From Pseudomonas sp. GM74 (GTDB lineage Bacteria; Pseudomonadota; Gammaproteobacteria; Pseudomonadales; Pseudomonadaceae): a stretch of DNA of 64,000 nucleotides. Below the pieces are notes generated by a model. The model was not told the origin of the DNA. It saw only the letters and a list, made by a program, of their open reading frames with translations, and made no database searches. Of this stretch, positions 16,497 to 24,424 are shown in pieces (the first letter of the stretch is position 1; each line of letters begins with the position of its first letter). The position numbers were made by a program, and so were the translations under genes. Location: NCBI RefSeq assembly GCF_000282455.1, contig NZ_AKJG01000096.1, positions 1 to 64,000 of the forward strand, written 5' to 3'.

Positions 16497-17245
16497 AAGG
16501 TGATTCCTTTGTGCCAGACCCGTTCCCCGGTCACGCTGTGATACGGCGGGCGTTTCAGTTCGTAGGCCATGCTCATGGCATCGAGCATGCTCCAAAGAAT
16601 GTCCAGTTTGAACTGGAGAATTTCCAGCATGCGCTCCTGGCCTTCACGGGTGGTGTAGTGCTGCAGCGTGATCGCCAGACCATGCTCGACATCACGCCGT
16701 GCCTGGCCCAGGCGCGTGCGGAAATACTCGTATCCGGCCGGGTCGATCCATGGGTAATGCTGCGGCCAACTGTCCAGGCGCGATTGGTGGATCTGCGGGG
16801 CGAACAGTTCGGTCAGCGAACTGCTGGCGGCTTCCTGCCAGCTGGCGCGGCGGGCGAAGTTGACGTAGGCGTCCACGGCGAAGCGCACGCCGGGCAGCAC
16901 CAGTTCCTGAGAGCGCAACTGGTCCGGGTCGAGGCCGACGGCCTGGCCCAGTCGCAGCCAGGCTTCGATGCCGCCGTCTTCACCGGGCGCACCGTCGTGG
17001 TCAAGCAGGCGCTGAATCCACTCGCGGCGGATCTCGCGGTCAGGGCAGTTGGCGAGGATCGCCGCGTCCTTCAGGGGAATGTTCACCTGATAGTAGAAAC
17101 GGTTGGCGACCCAGCCCTGGATCTGCTCGCGGCTTGCCCGGCCTTCATACATCGCCACGTGATAGGGGTGATGGATGTGGTAATAGGCGCCCTTGGCGCG
17201 CAGGGCCGCTTCGAATTCGGCGGGGGACATCGGGGTGTCGGTCAT
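16493..17245 (-). CDS. pqqC: Pyrroloquinoline-quinone synthase PqqC
   Basis: PqqC is a cofactor-free oxidase that performs the last ring closure and eight-electron oxidation to PQQ. The 250-residue protein has family features such as YYHIHHPYH near residue 20, NRFYYQVNIPLKDAAI near residue 50 and QHYTTREGQERML near the C-terminus, with many active-site His, Arg and Tyr residues. The start at ATG 17245 is preceded by GGAGAA and gives the usual length; the frame runs open to 17338. About 135 bases with a REP pair separate it from pqqB, while it overlaps pqqD by 4 bases. Confidence 0.96.
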   Translation of the reverse strand: MTDTPMSPAEFEAALRAKGAYYHIHHPYHVAMYEGRASREQIQGWVANRFYYQVNIPLKDAAILANCPDREIRREWIQRLLDHDGAPGEDGGIEAWLRLGQAVGLDPDQLRSQELVLPGVRFAVDAYVNFARRASWQEAASSSLTELFAPQIHQSRLDSWPQHYPWIDPAGYEYFRTRLGQARRDVEHGLAITLQHYTTREGQERMLEILQFKLDILWSMLDAMSMAYELKRPPYHSVTGERVWHKGITL

Positions 17246-17297
17246 TGCGGTTCTCCGGTGTACAACCGTTGAAATCTTTGGTGTCTGGTCGGACATC

Positions 17298-17372
17298 ATC
17301 GCTGGCAAGCCAGCTCCCACAGGTTTTATGTGCGCCACAGAACATTGTGGGAGCGGGCTTGCCCGCGAAGGG
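17298..17372. repeat. REP pair inside the pqq operon
   Basis: A degenerate unit CTGGCAAGCCAGCTCCCACA faces a good unit TGTGGGAGCGGGCTTGCCCG over about 20 bases. It fills most of the gap between pqqB and pqqC. The pair can fold into a long hairpin in the mRNA, though without a T run. Confidence 0.85.
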
Positions 17373-17380
17373 GCCCTCAG

Positions 17381-18292
17381 CTACAACACAATACTCATGC
17401 CGTCATACGCCACTTCCACCTGGCGCCGATCCAGCTCCGCACGCTGCGGCGAATCCTCATCGAGAATCGGGTTGGTGTTGTTGATGTGGATAAGTACTTT
17501 GCGCTGCTCGGGCAGTTGCTCCAGCACTTCGAGCATGCCACCGGGGCCGTTCTGCGCCAGATGGCCCATCTCGCGACCGGTACGGGTGCCGACGCCGCGC
17601 CGCTGCATTTCATCGTCATCCCACAAGGTTCCATCCACCAGCAGGCAATCGCTGCCGGCCATGATTTCCAGAAGCGCATCATCCACCTTGCCCAGGCCCG
17701 GTGCGTAGAACAGTTTGCCGCCGGTGTTGAGGTCTTCGATGATCAGGCCGATGTTGTCGCCCGGATGCGGGTCGAAGCGATGCGGTGAGTAGGGTGGCGC
17801 GGCACTGCGCAAAGGCAGCGGGGTAAAGCGCAGGTTCGGGCAGGCCGGTACGCTGAAGCTCTGGTCGAGCTCGATGCGATTCCAGGTCAGCCCGCCATTC
17901 CAGTGGTTGAGCATGGTGAACAGCGGAAAACCGCTGCTCAGGTCTTCGTGGACCATGTCGGTGCACCAGACCTGATGCGGGCATCCTTCACGCAGCATGA
18001 GCAGGCCGGTGGTGTGGTCGATCTGGCTGTCCATCAGGATGATCGCGCCGATTCCGGTATCGCGCAGGGCTCGGCCCGGTTGCATCGGGGCGAAGCTCTG
18101 GAGTTGCGCGCGGATGTCCGGGGAGGTGTTGCACAGCACCCAGTTCACGCCGTCGTCGGAAATCGCGATGGACGATTGCGTCCGCGCCTTGGCCCGCAGG
18201 CTGCCGTTGCGAAAGCCCGCGCAGTTCACGCAGTTGCAGTTCCACTGGGGGAAGCCGCCGCCGGCAGCGGAACCTAGAATCTGGACAAACAT
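17381..18292 (-). CDS. pqqB: PqqB, metallo-beta-lactamase-fold PQQ biosynthesis protein
   Basis: The 303-residue protein has the family length and begins VQILGSAAGGGFPQWNCNC, carrying the CxCxxC zinc motif that is specific to PqqB. Later motifs include DSQIDHTTGL and LIHINNTNP, which carry metal-site residues of the metallo-beta-lactamase fold. It acts in the middle of the pathway, on the hydroxylation of the diamino acid released from cross-linked PqqA. The protein is cytoplasmic. It follows pqqA after a hairpin terminator, so its mRNA level should be lower than that of pqqA. Confidence 0.96.
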   Translation of the reverse strand: MFVQILGSAAGGGFPQWNCNCVNCAGFRNGSLRAKARTQSSIAISDDGVNWVLCNTSPDIRAQLQSFAPMQPGRALRDTGIGAIILMDSQIDHTTGLLMLREGCPHQVWCTDMVHEDLSSGFPLFTMLNHWNGGLTWNRIELDQSFSVPACPNLRFTPLPLRSAAPPYSPHRFDPHPGDNIGLIIEDLNTGGKLFYAPGLGKVDDALLEIMAGSDCLLVDGTLWDDDEMQRRGVGTRTGREMGHLAQNGPGGMLEVLEQLPEQRKVLIHINNTNPILDEDSPQRAELDRRQVEVAYDGMSIVL

Positions 18293-18314
18293 GGACGCTC
18301 CATCATTTCAACGC

Positions 18315-18350
18315 TGAAAATAAAACGCCTCGGATAACCGAGGCGTTGTG
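18315..18350 (-). terminator. Hairpin between pqqA and pqqB (partial terminator)
   Basis: On the minus strand AACGCCTCGG and CCGAGGCGTT form a 10-bp stem with a 4-base loop (18324-18347), followed by TTTATTTT. It lies about 25 bases behind the pqqA stop and before the pqqB start. Read-through would still supply pqqB-E, giving excess PqqA peptide over enzymes. Confidence 0.85.
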
Positions 18351-18373
18351 CTGCATCTCTGCCAAAGCTGAGA

Positions 18374-18448
18374 TTAGCGGCTTGCGAAGTACATGGTGAC
18401 TTCAAAGCCAATACGCAGGTCGGTGTAGGCAGGTTTGGTCCAGGCCAT
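18374..18448 (-). CDS. pqqA: PQQ precursor peptide PqqA
   Basis: A 24-residue peptide, MAWTKPAYTDLRIG then FEVTMYFASR, is the substrate from which PQQ is made. The conserved Glu16 and Tyr20, four residues apart, supply all the carbon and nitrogen of the cofactor; both are present. The start ATG at 18448 has AAGGAG eight bases upstream. PqqE cross-links Glu and Tyr with PqqD as carrier. The gene is far too short for most automatic gene finders but is unmistakable by its motif and its place between pqqF and pqqB. Confidence 0.97.
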   Translation of the reverse strand: MAWTKPAYTDLRIGFEVTMYFASR

Positions 18449-18606
18449 AAATTGAACTCCTTCAGGTAAGGTGGGACAGCGCTATCTATAGGTATAGTCC
18501 ACCTCAAGACAGAGATGTTCCAGATAGTTAGGTTGCTATGTTACTCAAAATTTCAAAGAAATTGCCCGTGAAACTTTGAGAAAGCTCCTTGCAGCCCCGG
18601 TAATGA

Positions 18607-21042
18607 TCATTTTGCCGCTTGCCATGGCTCGCCTTGTGCAGCGCTGTTGGCAAGGCACAGCCAGCCGCCTTCGGCCTGATTCAGGCGTTGGGCCGCAGCC
18701 AGTAAAGCGGCTCGGTCGGTTTGCAAAATGGCCTCGGGCAATTGCGTCAGATATTCCGACGAACGGCCGGCCAGCTTGCCCTGCCAGAGTAATTCGGCCG
18801 CTTGCCCCGTGGTGAGCGCAGCACTGGAAAACTGATCCGCCAGGGCCTGGCGTTGAGCGGTGAAGGTGGTGTCGTCGAGCGTGTGGATCAGTTCTGGTAA
18901 TCGATTCAGGAATTGCTCGATGTGTTGCAGCAACTCCACCGGCGCAACGCTTGGCGATTGCACGCCGAACAGCAGCCCGGTTTGCCCGTGAATCTGCCGC
19001 AAGGCGCTGAACACCGCATAGCCGAGTTGCAACTCCACTCGCAGGCGTTGGTAGAAGGGTGTCTGGCAGACATGCGCGAGCAAACGCCACGCGGCTTCGT
19101 CGGCCATTTCCTGGGTGGCTGTCGGACAGAGCAGCAGCAACGCGTGTTCGCTGGAGGCAGTATCGACAGTGCTCCACAGGTGCTGTGAAAGGATCGAAGA
19201 GGTCGGCGTCAGTTGATTATCCGGCGTGCCGGGTATGCGGCTCAAGGCCAGTCCCATGGCCGCTTGAGTCTGAGCCGATAACCCGATGGCCAGCCCATCC
19301 CATCGCGCACTCGACCAGAGTGGCTGCAGGTCGTTCGAGTTCGCGGTGTTCCCGAGGCAGTGTTCGGGCAGTGCCTTGAGCAGTTGTCGAATCGGTATTG
19401 GCGCAACGCTGGTCGATTCGGCTTGTAAGACAGCGGCATCAGGTTTTGTCAGTTCTTTCAGCACATGCTCCAGGACGCTGGGCATCGGCTCCTGTAGCCC
19501 GTTCAGTTTGAGCAGCCATTCGTTGCCCGACGCGCTGAAGGAAAACTCCACGCCGGCCTGGTGCGCGTCTTCGCGTAACGGTTGCAGGTGGCTTTCCAGT
19601 CGTGATTGAAGATTGCTGCCTGGAGCCGAGTCCAGACGCCAGCGCAGATAAATCGCACCTTCGGCACCGTTGTCCGGGAATGCCTGGCTGAAGTGCATCG
19701 GCGAACGTTCACGACGGCTGCGCGAGCGATCCTGGGCAAAAGTGCGCAGGCCGCGATGGGCGCTGGTCTGGCCGCGAATCAATCCGGCGTTGGGTGCCGG
19801 TGTTTCGCCGCGCAGGAAAGGATTGGGGGCGGGCAATTGCCATGGACCACTGAAGTTATCCACAGCTCCCACTTGTTGGAGGATCTGCTTGAGGGCTGTA
19901 ACGCCCTGCTCGGGCAACCCGGCTTCGCGCTGTTCACTGTCCAGTCGGGCCAGTTGCAAGGCACTGCTGACTTGCTGCTGGCGCTGGAGCAGGGTTGCGT
20001 ATTCTTCGCGCAATCGGTTCCAGTCTTGCTCGGCAAAGAAACCGAGCCAGTCCAGAAGGCGTTCGCGGATGCCTGTTGCCGAGTCGGCGGCGGGCAGGGT
20101 GAATTCGATATGCAGCAAGGCTTGCCCGGCGAACTGGTACAGCGGCTGGGCTTTCAGGTGATCGGCCAGCCCGCGCTCGCGCAGGTCCGCCAGCAAGCCG
20201 CCGGGTTTTGCCAGGTTCAGCCAGTGGCACAGGAATGCCAAGGCTTCTGCAGAAAGGTCGGGCAGCGCTTCAAGGGCAAACAGCAGATTCAAGCGCCGCT
20301 CGCCAGCCTGTTGATAACTTTTATCCGGCGCATCCATCAGCGGTATCGGCGCTTGTTGCGTGACGGTTTTGCCTTTGGCAATGACGCTGCCAAAGGCTTC
20401 GGCCATCGCTTTCAATTCATCGAGGCTCTGCGGCCCGGACAGGCTCAGGGTCATTTGCCCGGTCTGGTAAAACTGCTGATAAAAATCCTGCAACGCCTGC
20501 TGAAACTCGGGTTGTTGCAGCGGTAGACTGCCGCGATTGCCGGCATGAAAACCCCGTAGCGGGTGAGCCTCGGCCAGGCCATTGAACAGCGCAAACTGCT
20601 GCTGCGCCTCGGCATCCTGCGACCAGGCGACAAATTCCGCCTGCAACACTTCCCGTTCCCGCTGCTGGTCGTCCGGATTCATACGCGGATGGGCGAGCAT
20701 GTCTGACAGACGCTCCAGCCCACCGGCAAACGCCTGGGGCGGCAGTTCGAAAAAGTAGTCCGTGGTGCGTTCGCTGGTCCGCGCGTTTACCTGGCCGCCA
20801 TGGCTCCGGACGTAGGCCATCAACCCTTGCCCGGCAGGAAAACGCTCGGTACCGAGAAACAGCAGATGCTCAAGAAAATGCGCAAGGCCAGGCCACGCCA
20901 GAGGCACATCATGGCTACCCGCGGCGACCCGCAACGCTGCTGCACAACGCTTCAAATTCGGGGCATGACGCAGCGTCACCCGCAGGCCGTTGGCCAGGGT
21001 TTCAGTGTGGGGGCGAAGGGGATTCAACGCGGGCATGGGCAC
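18607..21042 (-). CDS. pqqF: PqqF, zinc metallopeptidase (M16)
   Basis: The 811-residue protein belongs to the pitrilysin/insulinase family. The inverted zinc motif HFLEH is at residues 55-59 and the third ligand is expected in EREVLQAEF near residue 135. Two M16 halves follow, the second without a zinc site, which is normal. PqqF is thought to cut the cross-linked PqqA to release the Glu-Tyr unit. In this locus it lies upstream of pqqA on the same strand, about 160 bases away, the order known from P. fluorescens and P. putida. The S9 peptidase at the other end of the cluster may assist. Confidence 0.94.
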   Translation of the reverse strand: MPMPALNPLRPHTETLANGLRVTLRHAPNLKRCAAALRVAAGSHDVPLAWPGLAHFLEHLLFLGTERFPAGQGLMAYVRSHGGQVNARTSERTTDYFFELPPQAFAGGLERLSDMLAHPRMNPDDQQREREVLQAEFVAWSQDAEAQQQFALFNGLAEAHPLRGFHAGNRGSLPLQQPEFQQALQDFYQQFYQTGQMTLSLSGPQSLDELKAMAEAFGSVIAKGKTVTQQAPIPLMDAPDKSYQQAGERRLNLLFALEALPDLSAEALAFLCHWLNLAKPGGLLADLRERGLADHLKAQPLYQFAGQALLHIEFTLPAADSATGIRERLLDWLGFFAEQDWNRLREEYATLLQRQQQVSSALQLARLDSEQREAGLPEQGVTALKQILQQVGAVDNFSGPWQLPAPNPFLRGETPAPNAGLIRGQTSAHRGLRTFAQDRSRSRRERSPMHFSQAFPDNGAEGAIYLRWRLDSAPGSNLQSRLESHLQPLREDAHQAGVEFSFSASGNEWLLKLNGLQEPMPSVLEHVLKELTKPDAAVLQAESTSVAPIPIRQLLKALPEHCLGNTANSNDLQPLWSSARWDGLAIGLSAQTQAAMGLALSRIPGTPDNQLTPTSSILSQHLWSTVDTASSEHALLLLCPTATQEMADEAAWRLLAHVCQTPFYQRLRVELQLGYAVFSALRQIHGQTGLLFGVQSPSVAPVELLQHIEQFLNRLPELIHTLDDTTFTAQRQALADQFSSAALTTGQAAELLWQGKLAGRSSEYLTQLPEAILQTDRAALLAAAQRLNQAEGGWLCLANSAAQGEPWQAAK

Positions 21043-21074
21043 TTCCAGAACAGTGAAGTGCCAATGCTAGCGGA

Positions 21075-21869
21075 TTAGGACTTGTTCAGCTCGCCGTAAA
21101 GCTCGGGACGACGATCGATCAGGTAGCGATTGGCGGCGCGGGAGTCGACCATCAACTGACGATCCAGCTCTCCAACAATCAATGCTTCATCAAGGCCTGC
21201 CTGAGCGATGCGGCTGCCATCCGGTGCGGCGATGCTGCTTTGACCGCAATAGTGGATATCGCCTTCATGGCCGCAGTAGTTGGCGTAAGCCACATAGCAT
21301 TGGTTTTCGAAGGCGCGGGAACGCACGGTGACATCGGCGACGAAATCGAACGGAATCATGTTCGCGGTCGGCACCAGGATCAGCTCGGCACCGGCCAAGG
21401 CCAGGCGTCGGGCGTTTTCCGGAAATTCCAGGTCGTAGCAGATCAGGAAACCGAGCTTCCAGCCGTTGAGTTCAACGATGGGAAAATCGTCGGAACCTGC
21501 GCTGAACATCGAGTGATCCAGATCGCCGAACAGATGGGTCTTGCGGTAGTTGCAGATGCGCTCGCCGTTAGCGTCGATCAATTGCACGGCGTTGTAGATC
21601 TGCCCGTCCTCGGTGCGCTCGGGATAGCCATACAAGATGGCGATCCCGGTCGCCTTGGCAATGCGCGCAATCTGCTGCGCCGATTCACCGTTGTACACCT
21701 CCGCCAACACACTGACGGCATCGACGCCGATGTTGTAGCCAGTCAGGAACATCTCCGGCAGCACCAGCAAGTCAGCGCCTTTGGCCTCCAGCGCGAGCTG
21801 CTGCAAGCGCTGCAGGTTGCCGGGGACATCCAGGGGCAGCGGCGGACATTGGTAAAGGGCTACGCGCAT
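21075..21869 (-). CDS. davA: 5-Aminopentanamidase (delta-aminovaleramidase) DavA
   Basis: DavA hydrolyses 5-aminopentanamide to 5-aminovalerate and ammonia, the second step of the aminovalerate route of lysine breakdown. The 264-residue protein is a carbon-nitrogen hydrolase with the catalytic triad in LPEMFLTGYN (Glu), YRKTHLFGDLD (Lys) and LICYDLEFPENAR (Cys). Length and sequence agree closely with what I recall of the P. putida enzyme. It starts 12 bases after the davB stop, so the pair forms an operon, and it ends just before pqqF, as in P. putida. Without davB next to it the substrate could not be assigned. Confidence 0.94.
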   Translation of the reverse strand: MRVALYQCPPLPLDVPGNLQRLQQLALEAKGADLLVLPEMFLTGYNIGVDAVSVLAEVYNGESAQQIARIAKATGIAILYGYPERTEDGQIYNAVQLIDANGERICNYRKTHLFGDLDHSMFSAGSDDFPIVELNGWKLGFLICYDLEFPENARRLALAGAELILVPTANMIPFDFVADVTVRSRAFENQCYVAYANYCGHEGDIHYCGQSSIAAPDGSRIAQAGLDEALIVGELDRQLMVDSRAANRYLIDRRPELYGELNKS

Positions 21870-21881
21870 TTCGGATTCCTC

Positions 21882-23564
21882 TTACTCGGGAAGGGCGATC
21901 GGTCCGATCTCGTTGAACACATCTCCTGGACCCGGATTCTCGGCGTGAGTTGCACCGCCGAAGTGTTTCATGATGCCCCACACCGCGTTGAGCGAGGTCT
22001 GTACCGCGCCCTCAACCCAGGCCGGCGTCCACGAAACGTCGTCGCCGGCGATGAAGATCCCGCGCTGCTCGACTGGCATGTCGTCCTGCATGAAGTGCGC
22101 GTACATACGCTGGTTGTAGCGGTAGTGGCCGGGCAGGGCACCTTTGAACGCGCCGAGGAAATGCGGGTCGGCTTCCCACGAAACGGTGATCGGATCGCCG
22201 ATGATCCGCGCGGCGATGTCGACTTTCGGATAGATCTTCTTCAACGCATCCAATGCCAGCTTCACGCGTTTTTCCACCGGCTGCGGCAGCATTTTCAGCG
22301 CGTCGCTCATCCACGAGTACGACAGACAGATCACCCCCGGCTTGTCGTCGCCGTTGTCGAACAGATAGGTGCCACGGGTCAGGCGATCGGTGAGGGTCAT
22401 GCTCATCAGGTCGCGACCGGTTTCCGGGTCCTTGTCCTTCCAGAACGGGCGGTCGACCATCACGAAAGTCTTCGACGACTGCATGTAGCGGGTGCGGTCC
22501 AGGGCCATCCACATCTTTTGCGAGAACAGGGTTTCGTCGCATTCGATCTGGGTGGTCAGCAGCCAGCTCTGGCAGGTGGTCAACACGGCCGCATATTCGC
22601 GGGTGTCGCCCCAGTTGTCGGTGACGGCGAAACGGCCTCCCGGCGCGTGGGCAATTTTCTTCACGCCGGTGCGCGGTGCGCCGTTGTGCAGCGAGCTGAG
22701 GCTGGTGCCGGCCGGCCAGTGCGCGCAACGCTCCGGCACATGGCGCCAGATGCCCTGCGGCACCTGTTCCACGCCGCCGACCACCAGATGCTGGTGATCG
22801 TCGCAGTTGGTCATCACCACGCGGAAAATTTCCAGCATCGAGTTAGGGAAGTCCGAGTCCCAGCCGCCGGTACCGAATCCGACCTGGCCAAACACTTCGC
22901 GATGGTGGAACGAGAGCTTGGCGAACGCCTTGGAGGTGGCGACGAAGTCGTAGAAGGTGCGGTCGTCCCACAGCGGCACCAGGGTGTTCCACAGTTCCTT
23001 GAGGCGCGGCACGTCGCGGTCGCGAATGGCTTGCTGGATATCCGAGAACTGCGAGCCGGCTTCCAGGGCATCGGCCCACGCGTCAGCCACTTCCTGGAAC
23101 AGTGCGGGAAGATCCGACAACTTCTGTGCGTAATGAGTCTGGCCTTCGAGGTCGATCACCGTGCTGCCCGATGCGGGGGTCAGCGGGTTAGGGAAAGGTT
23201 TGGTTTCCAGACCGAGCTTGTCGACGTAGTGATAGAACGCGGTAGAGGACACCGGAAAACGCATGCCACCGAGCTCAGCCACAATACCTTCGGCGCCATT
23301 GAACGCCTGGGAGCGCAGACGGCCACCCATTTTCGAGGCTTCGTAGACGACCGGTTTCAGCCCCAGCTTCATCAGCTCATACGCGGCCACCAGGCCGGCA
23401 ATCCCGCCACCGACAATCGCCACCTCGGCACCATGATTGTGCTCGGGAATGCTGCCCAGGCCAGCCGGGTGCTCGATCCAGTCGTCGAAGGCGAAGGGAA
23501 AGTCCGGACCGAAAATGGTGATTGGTTTCTTGCCGTCTGCGGGATGGCGATTGTTCTTGTTCAT
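21882..23564 (-). CDS. davB: L-lysine 2-monooxygenase DavB
   Basis: DavB is an FAD enzyme that converts L-lysine and O2 to 5-aminopentanamide, CO2 and water. The 560-residue protein has the dinucleotide-binding motif VAIVGGGIAGLVAAYEL near residue 50, the amine oxidase signature GGRLRSQAF, and the C-terminal FAD contact region GDDVSWTPAWVEGAVQTSLN. Related tryptophan 2-monooxygenases (IaaM) share this layout, but the N-terminus (HPADGKKPITIFGPDFPFAF) and length match the lysine enzyme of P. putida as I remember it. It heads the davBA operon; an Lrp-type regulator lies upstream on the same strand. Confidence 0.94.
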   Translation of the reverse strand: MNKNNRHPADGKKPITIFGPDFPFAFDDWIEHPAGLGSIPEHNHGAEVAIVGGGIAGLVAAYELMKLGLKPVVYEASKMGGRLRSQAFNGAEGIVAELGGMRFPVSSTAFYHYVDKLGLETKPFPNPLTPASGSTVIDLEGQTHYAQKLSDLPALFQEVADAWADALEAGSQFSDIQQAIRDRDVPRLKELWNTLVPLWDDRTFYDFVATSKAFAKLSFHHREVFGQVGFGTGGWDSDFPNSMLEIFRVVMTNCDDHQHLVVGGVEQVPQGIWRHVPERCAHWPAGTSLSSLHNGAPRTGVKKIAHAPGGRFAVTDNWGDTREYAAVLTTCQSWLLTTQIECDETLFSQKMWMALDRTRYMQSSKTFVMVDRPFWKDKDPETGRDLMSMTLTDRLTRGTYLFDNGDDKPGVICLSYSWMSDALKMLPQPVEKRVKLALDALKKIYPKVDIAARIIGDPITVSWEADPHFLGAFKGALPGHYRYNQRMYAHFMQDDMPVEQRGIFIAGDDVSWTPAWVEGAVQTSLNAVWGIMKHFGGATHAENPGPGDVFNEIGPIALPE

Positions 23565-23720
23565 GGCTGACCTTGCTGGCGACCCGACGCGGAATGCGCA
23601 TCTGAGTATAGGAAAAGATGCCAGCCATTCTAGAGAGCACAGAACACGTTAATAAGACGCAAAGTGTCGTCATTTTGCCATTTGTTTGATCAGTATGACG
23701 ATCTATCAATACACACTGAC

Positions 23721-23751
23721 CACTGTGGGAGCGAGCTTGCTCGCGATAGCG
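23721..23751. repeat. Single REP unit
   Basis: CTGTGGGAGCGAGCTTGCTC followed by GCGATAGCG matches one REP unit. No facing partner was seen here. It lies between the Lrp-type regulator and davB. Confidence 0.85.
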
Positions 23752-23786
23752 CCAGTTCAGTCACCGATGAACCCAGGCCTGAAAAG

Positions 23787-24248
23787 TCAAACCGGCTGCC
23801 CCCGATCAATCTTGCTGCTCAAGATGATCGACGTGGTGGTCTTCTCCACCCCATCCACGCTGCCAATCTGATCCAGCAACTGATCCAGTTGCTCCGGCGA
23901 ATCGGTGCGCAACCACGCCACATAATCAAATTCGCCACTCACCGCACACAACTGCTGCACCTGCGCCATCGCACTCAGGCGCCGCAACACTTCCTTGCCG
24001 GAGCGCGGTTGCACGGTGATCCCCACGTACGCCTGCAACCCGCCATCCACCACCCGCTGCCCGAGGCGCACGCCGTAACCGGTGATCACCTTGGCCTTTT
24101 CCAGCCGCGCCAGGCGCGAGGTGACAGTGGTGCGGGCGATGCCCAGTTGCCGGGCGAGCATCGCCACGCTCTCGCGGGCGTTGATCTGCAGGGCGGCAAT
24201 CAACTGGCGGTCAATTTCATCGAGGACGGGGGGGCGAGTGTCAGGCAA
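23787..24248 (-). CDS. Lrp/AsnC-family transcriptional regulator
   Basis: The 153-residue protein has an N-terminal HTH (DEIDRQLIAALQINARES, then LARQLGIARTTVTSRLARLE) and a C-terminal RAM/AsnC ligand-binding domain with GEFDYVAWLRTDSPEQL. Such regulators sense amino acids. It lies about 220 bases upstream of davB on the same strand and probably controls davBA, perhaps with lysine as effector; this is inferred from position only. Its start faces away from the PQQ-dehydrogenase gene across 175 bases, so it could also act there. Confidence 0.9.
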   Translation of the reverse strand: MPDTRPPVLDEIDRQLIAALQINARESVAMLARQLGIARTTVTSRLARLEKAKVITGYGVRLGQRVVDGGLQAYVGITVQPRSGKEVLRRLSAMAQVQQLCAVSGEFDYVAWLRTDSPEQLDQLLDQIGSVDGVEKTTTSIILSSKIDRGQPV

Positions 24249-24370
24249 AGGGTTATCTCCAGCGGTATGGATCAGTGCGCAAGCATGTTACAGGCAGATT
24301 CTGTACGACGCTCGCGACGGATCCCTGATCTGGTCTCAGTACCGTTCATGACATTTCTGTCTGCGACAAA

Positions 24371-24399
24371 TTGCCATAAGTAACTAGTTAGTACATTAT
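24371..24399 (+). promoter_or_regulatory. Putative promoter of the PQQ dehydrogenase gene with palindrome
   Basis: TTGCCA (24371-24376) and CATTAT (24394-24399) are 17 bases apart and resemble a sigma-70 promoter. The spacer contains the perfect palindrome TAACTAGTTA (24381-24390), a possible repressor site. Confidence 0.5.
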
Positions 24400-24424
24400 T
24401 CCGCCCTTGTCACAAATGGGGAAA

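Noticed and set aside
21240..23570. A 776-residue plus-strand open frame opposite davA and davB
   Set aside because: It spans two real genes and their gap, and has shadow composition. DavA and DavB have full catalytic motifs on the minus strand.
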